A DNA stretch of 64,000 nucleotides from Phallusia mammillata (taxonomy: Eukaryota > Chordata > Ascidiacea > Phlebobranchia > Ascidiidae), in NCBI GenBank assembly GCA_003260075.1, contig QLIY01000738.1:18436-82435 (forward strand), read 5' to 3'. Positions 52,619 to 64,000 of this stretch are shown here, piece by piece (the stretch's first letter is position 1; every line of letters starts with the position of its first letter). The notes below the pieces were generated by a model. It had not been told where the DNA came from. It was given only the letters and a program-made list of their open reading frames with translations, and made no database searches. The position numbers and the translations under genes were made by a program.

Positions 52619-53188
52619 ATAAGCTTAACTATAAGCAGGAATGTTTCCGGATGCAATTACAATTCACAGTGAAACATATAGAACCAATAATTGACCTAAA
52701 TTCACGCTAATTCATCACAGTACGCAAAAATTTTAACTAGTTACGTTTGCATTTGCTAGAAAACCTGAAACACGTTGAACGTTTGAAAACCGGAAGCACG
52801 TTCACTGCTTGAAAACCAAAACAAACAAGAATCAAAACTGACAACTTAAAACAGCATTTTTCACACACGGACAAAAGTGGTAAAAATACGAAAGTTGAAA
52901 CTGCTCAAATCTCCACGAGCCATAATACATTCCTATCCACAATCACACATAATACAGCACATCAAATATAATTGCAAGCTTTACCGGCTTTACCCTTTGA
53001 AAGACGTTTTTCAAGCGAATAACAACTGGCTTCAATTGACAGAAACTGAATCGATGTGAATATTACGTCAGATGTTTACGCACGTGACGCAGCAAAAAGG
53101 CGGCAAAACAAATTAGTGGTTGAGTTGCTTCGCGAGCTTACGACGTTTTTGAACGTACTTCTACAATTTAAACATTAATAGAGTAACG
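52619..53188. promoter_or_regulatory. Bidirectional promoter region between MOSPD2 and HELLS
   Basis: Only 570 bp separate the two divergent start codons. The region is AT-rich with no clear TATA box. It contains ACGTCA at 53065-53070 followed by cacgtgacg near 53082-53090, CRE/E-box-like sites closer to HELLS. A second haplotype copy of parts of it lies at 53885-54290. Promoter function is inferred from the arrangement only. Confidence 0.5.
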
Positions 53189-63816
<10,628 letters not shown>

Positions 63817-64000
63817 TGAGTGAAAGCAACCTGAATTATATTTGTGCATCACCAAGCAAAAGCAAAAATCATTCGAATACAGCACAATGAAGTAAAAAAG
63901 GGTTTTTGTTGTCCTTGTGAGCCTGCTTTTAGTCTCACTCAGTGTTATATTTTCTATAACTTTACGAAATTCTTAAAGGGTGCATGAGTAGAAAAAACTT

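Overview
This window looks like nuclear DNA of an invertebrate animal. It is AT-rich and holds multi-exon genes with short GT-AG introns, many short DNA transposons, and proteins that match chordate-type families across their length. A tunicate or another highly heterozygous marine deuterostome fits, but nothing here proves the species. No operons, CRISPR arrays, viral genomes or toxin genes were seen.

Layout, left to right. Positions 1-22410 (minus strand) hold the first 36 coding exons, about 1,886 residues, of the giant ubiquitin ligase HERC2; the gene runs off the left edge. Positions 24874-30188 (plus) hold a galactose-3-O-sulfotransferase (GAL3ST family), with its N-terminal exon not found and a one-base C-run frameshift. 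Positions 31535-36700 and 38492-42600 (both minus) are two tandem paralogues of a secreted GlpQ-type glycerophosphodiester phosphodiesterase. The first has a signal peptide and a hydrophobic C-terminal tail suggesting a GPI anchor; the second has no such tail. Positions 44435-52618 (minus) are a complete MOSPD2 gene: CRAL-TRIO domain, MSP domain and a tail anchor. Positions 53189-63714 (plus) are HELLS/LSH, a SNF2 chromatin remodeller, head-to-head with MOSPD2 at 570 bp and running off the right edge.

The genes do not form a pathway: they cover ubiquitin signalling, sulfation in the secretory pathway, glycerophosphodiester breakdown, membrane contact sites and chromatin remodelling. The most interesting biology is in HELLS, where a Rad18-type (UBZ4) zinc finger and a long charged region sit between the normal HELLS N-terminus and the ATPase core.

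The sequence carries strong assembly signatures. Nearly 40 runs of C or G interrupt it. Most are 10 bases long (a few 11 or 12) and lie between two near-identical copies of the same local sequence; four runs of 51-75 bases have no flanking copies. They behave like scaffold gaps or joins written as C or G, with overlapping haplotype contigs left unmerged on each side. Many exons therefore appear twice. A 530-bp piece of MOSPD2 has also been pasted into HELLS where the exons for ATPase lobe 1 should be. Exon coordinates below were read by eye from splice sites, reading phase and family similarity remembered without a database search.
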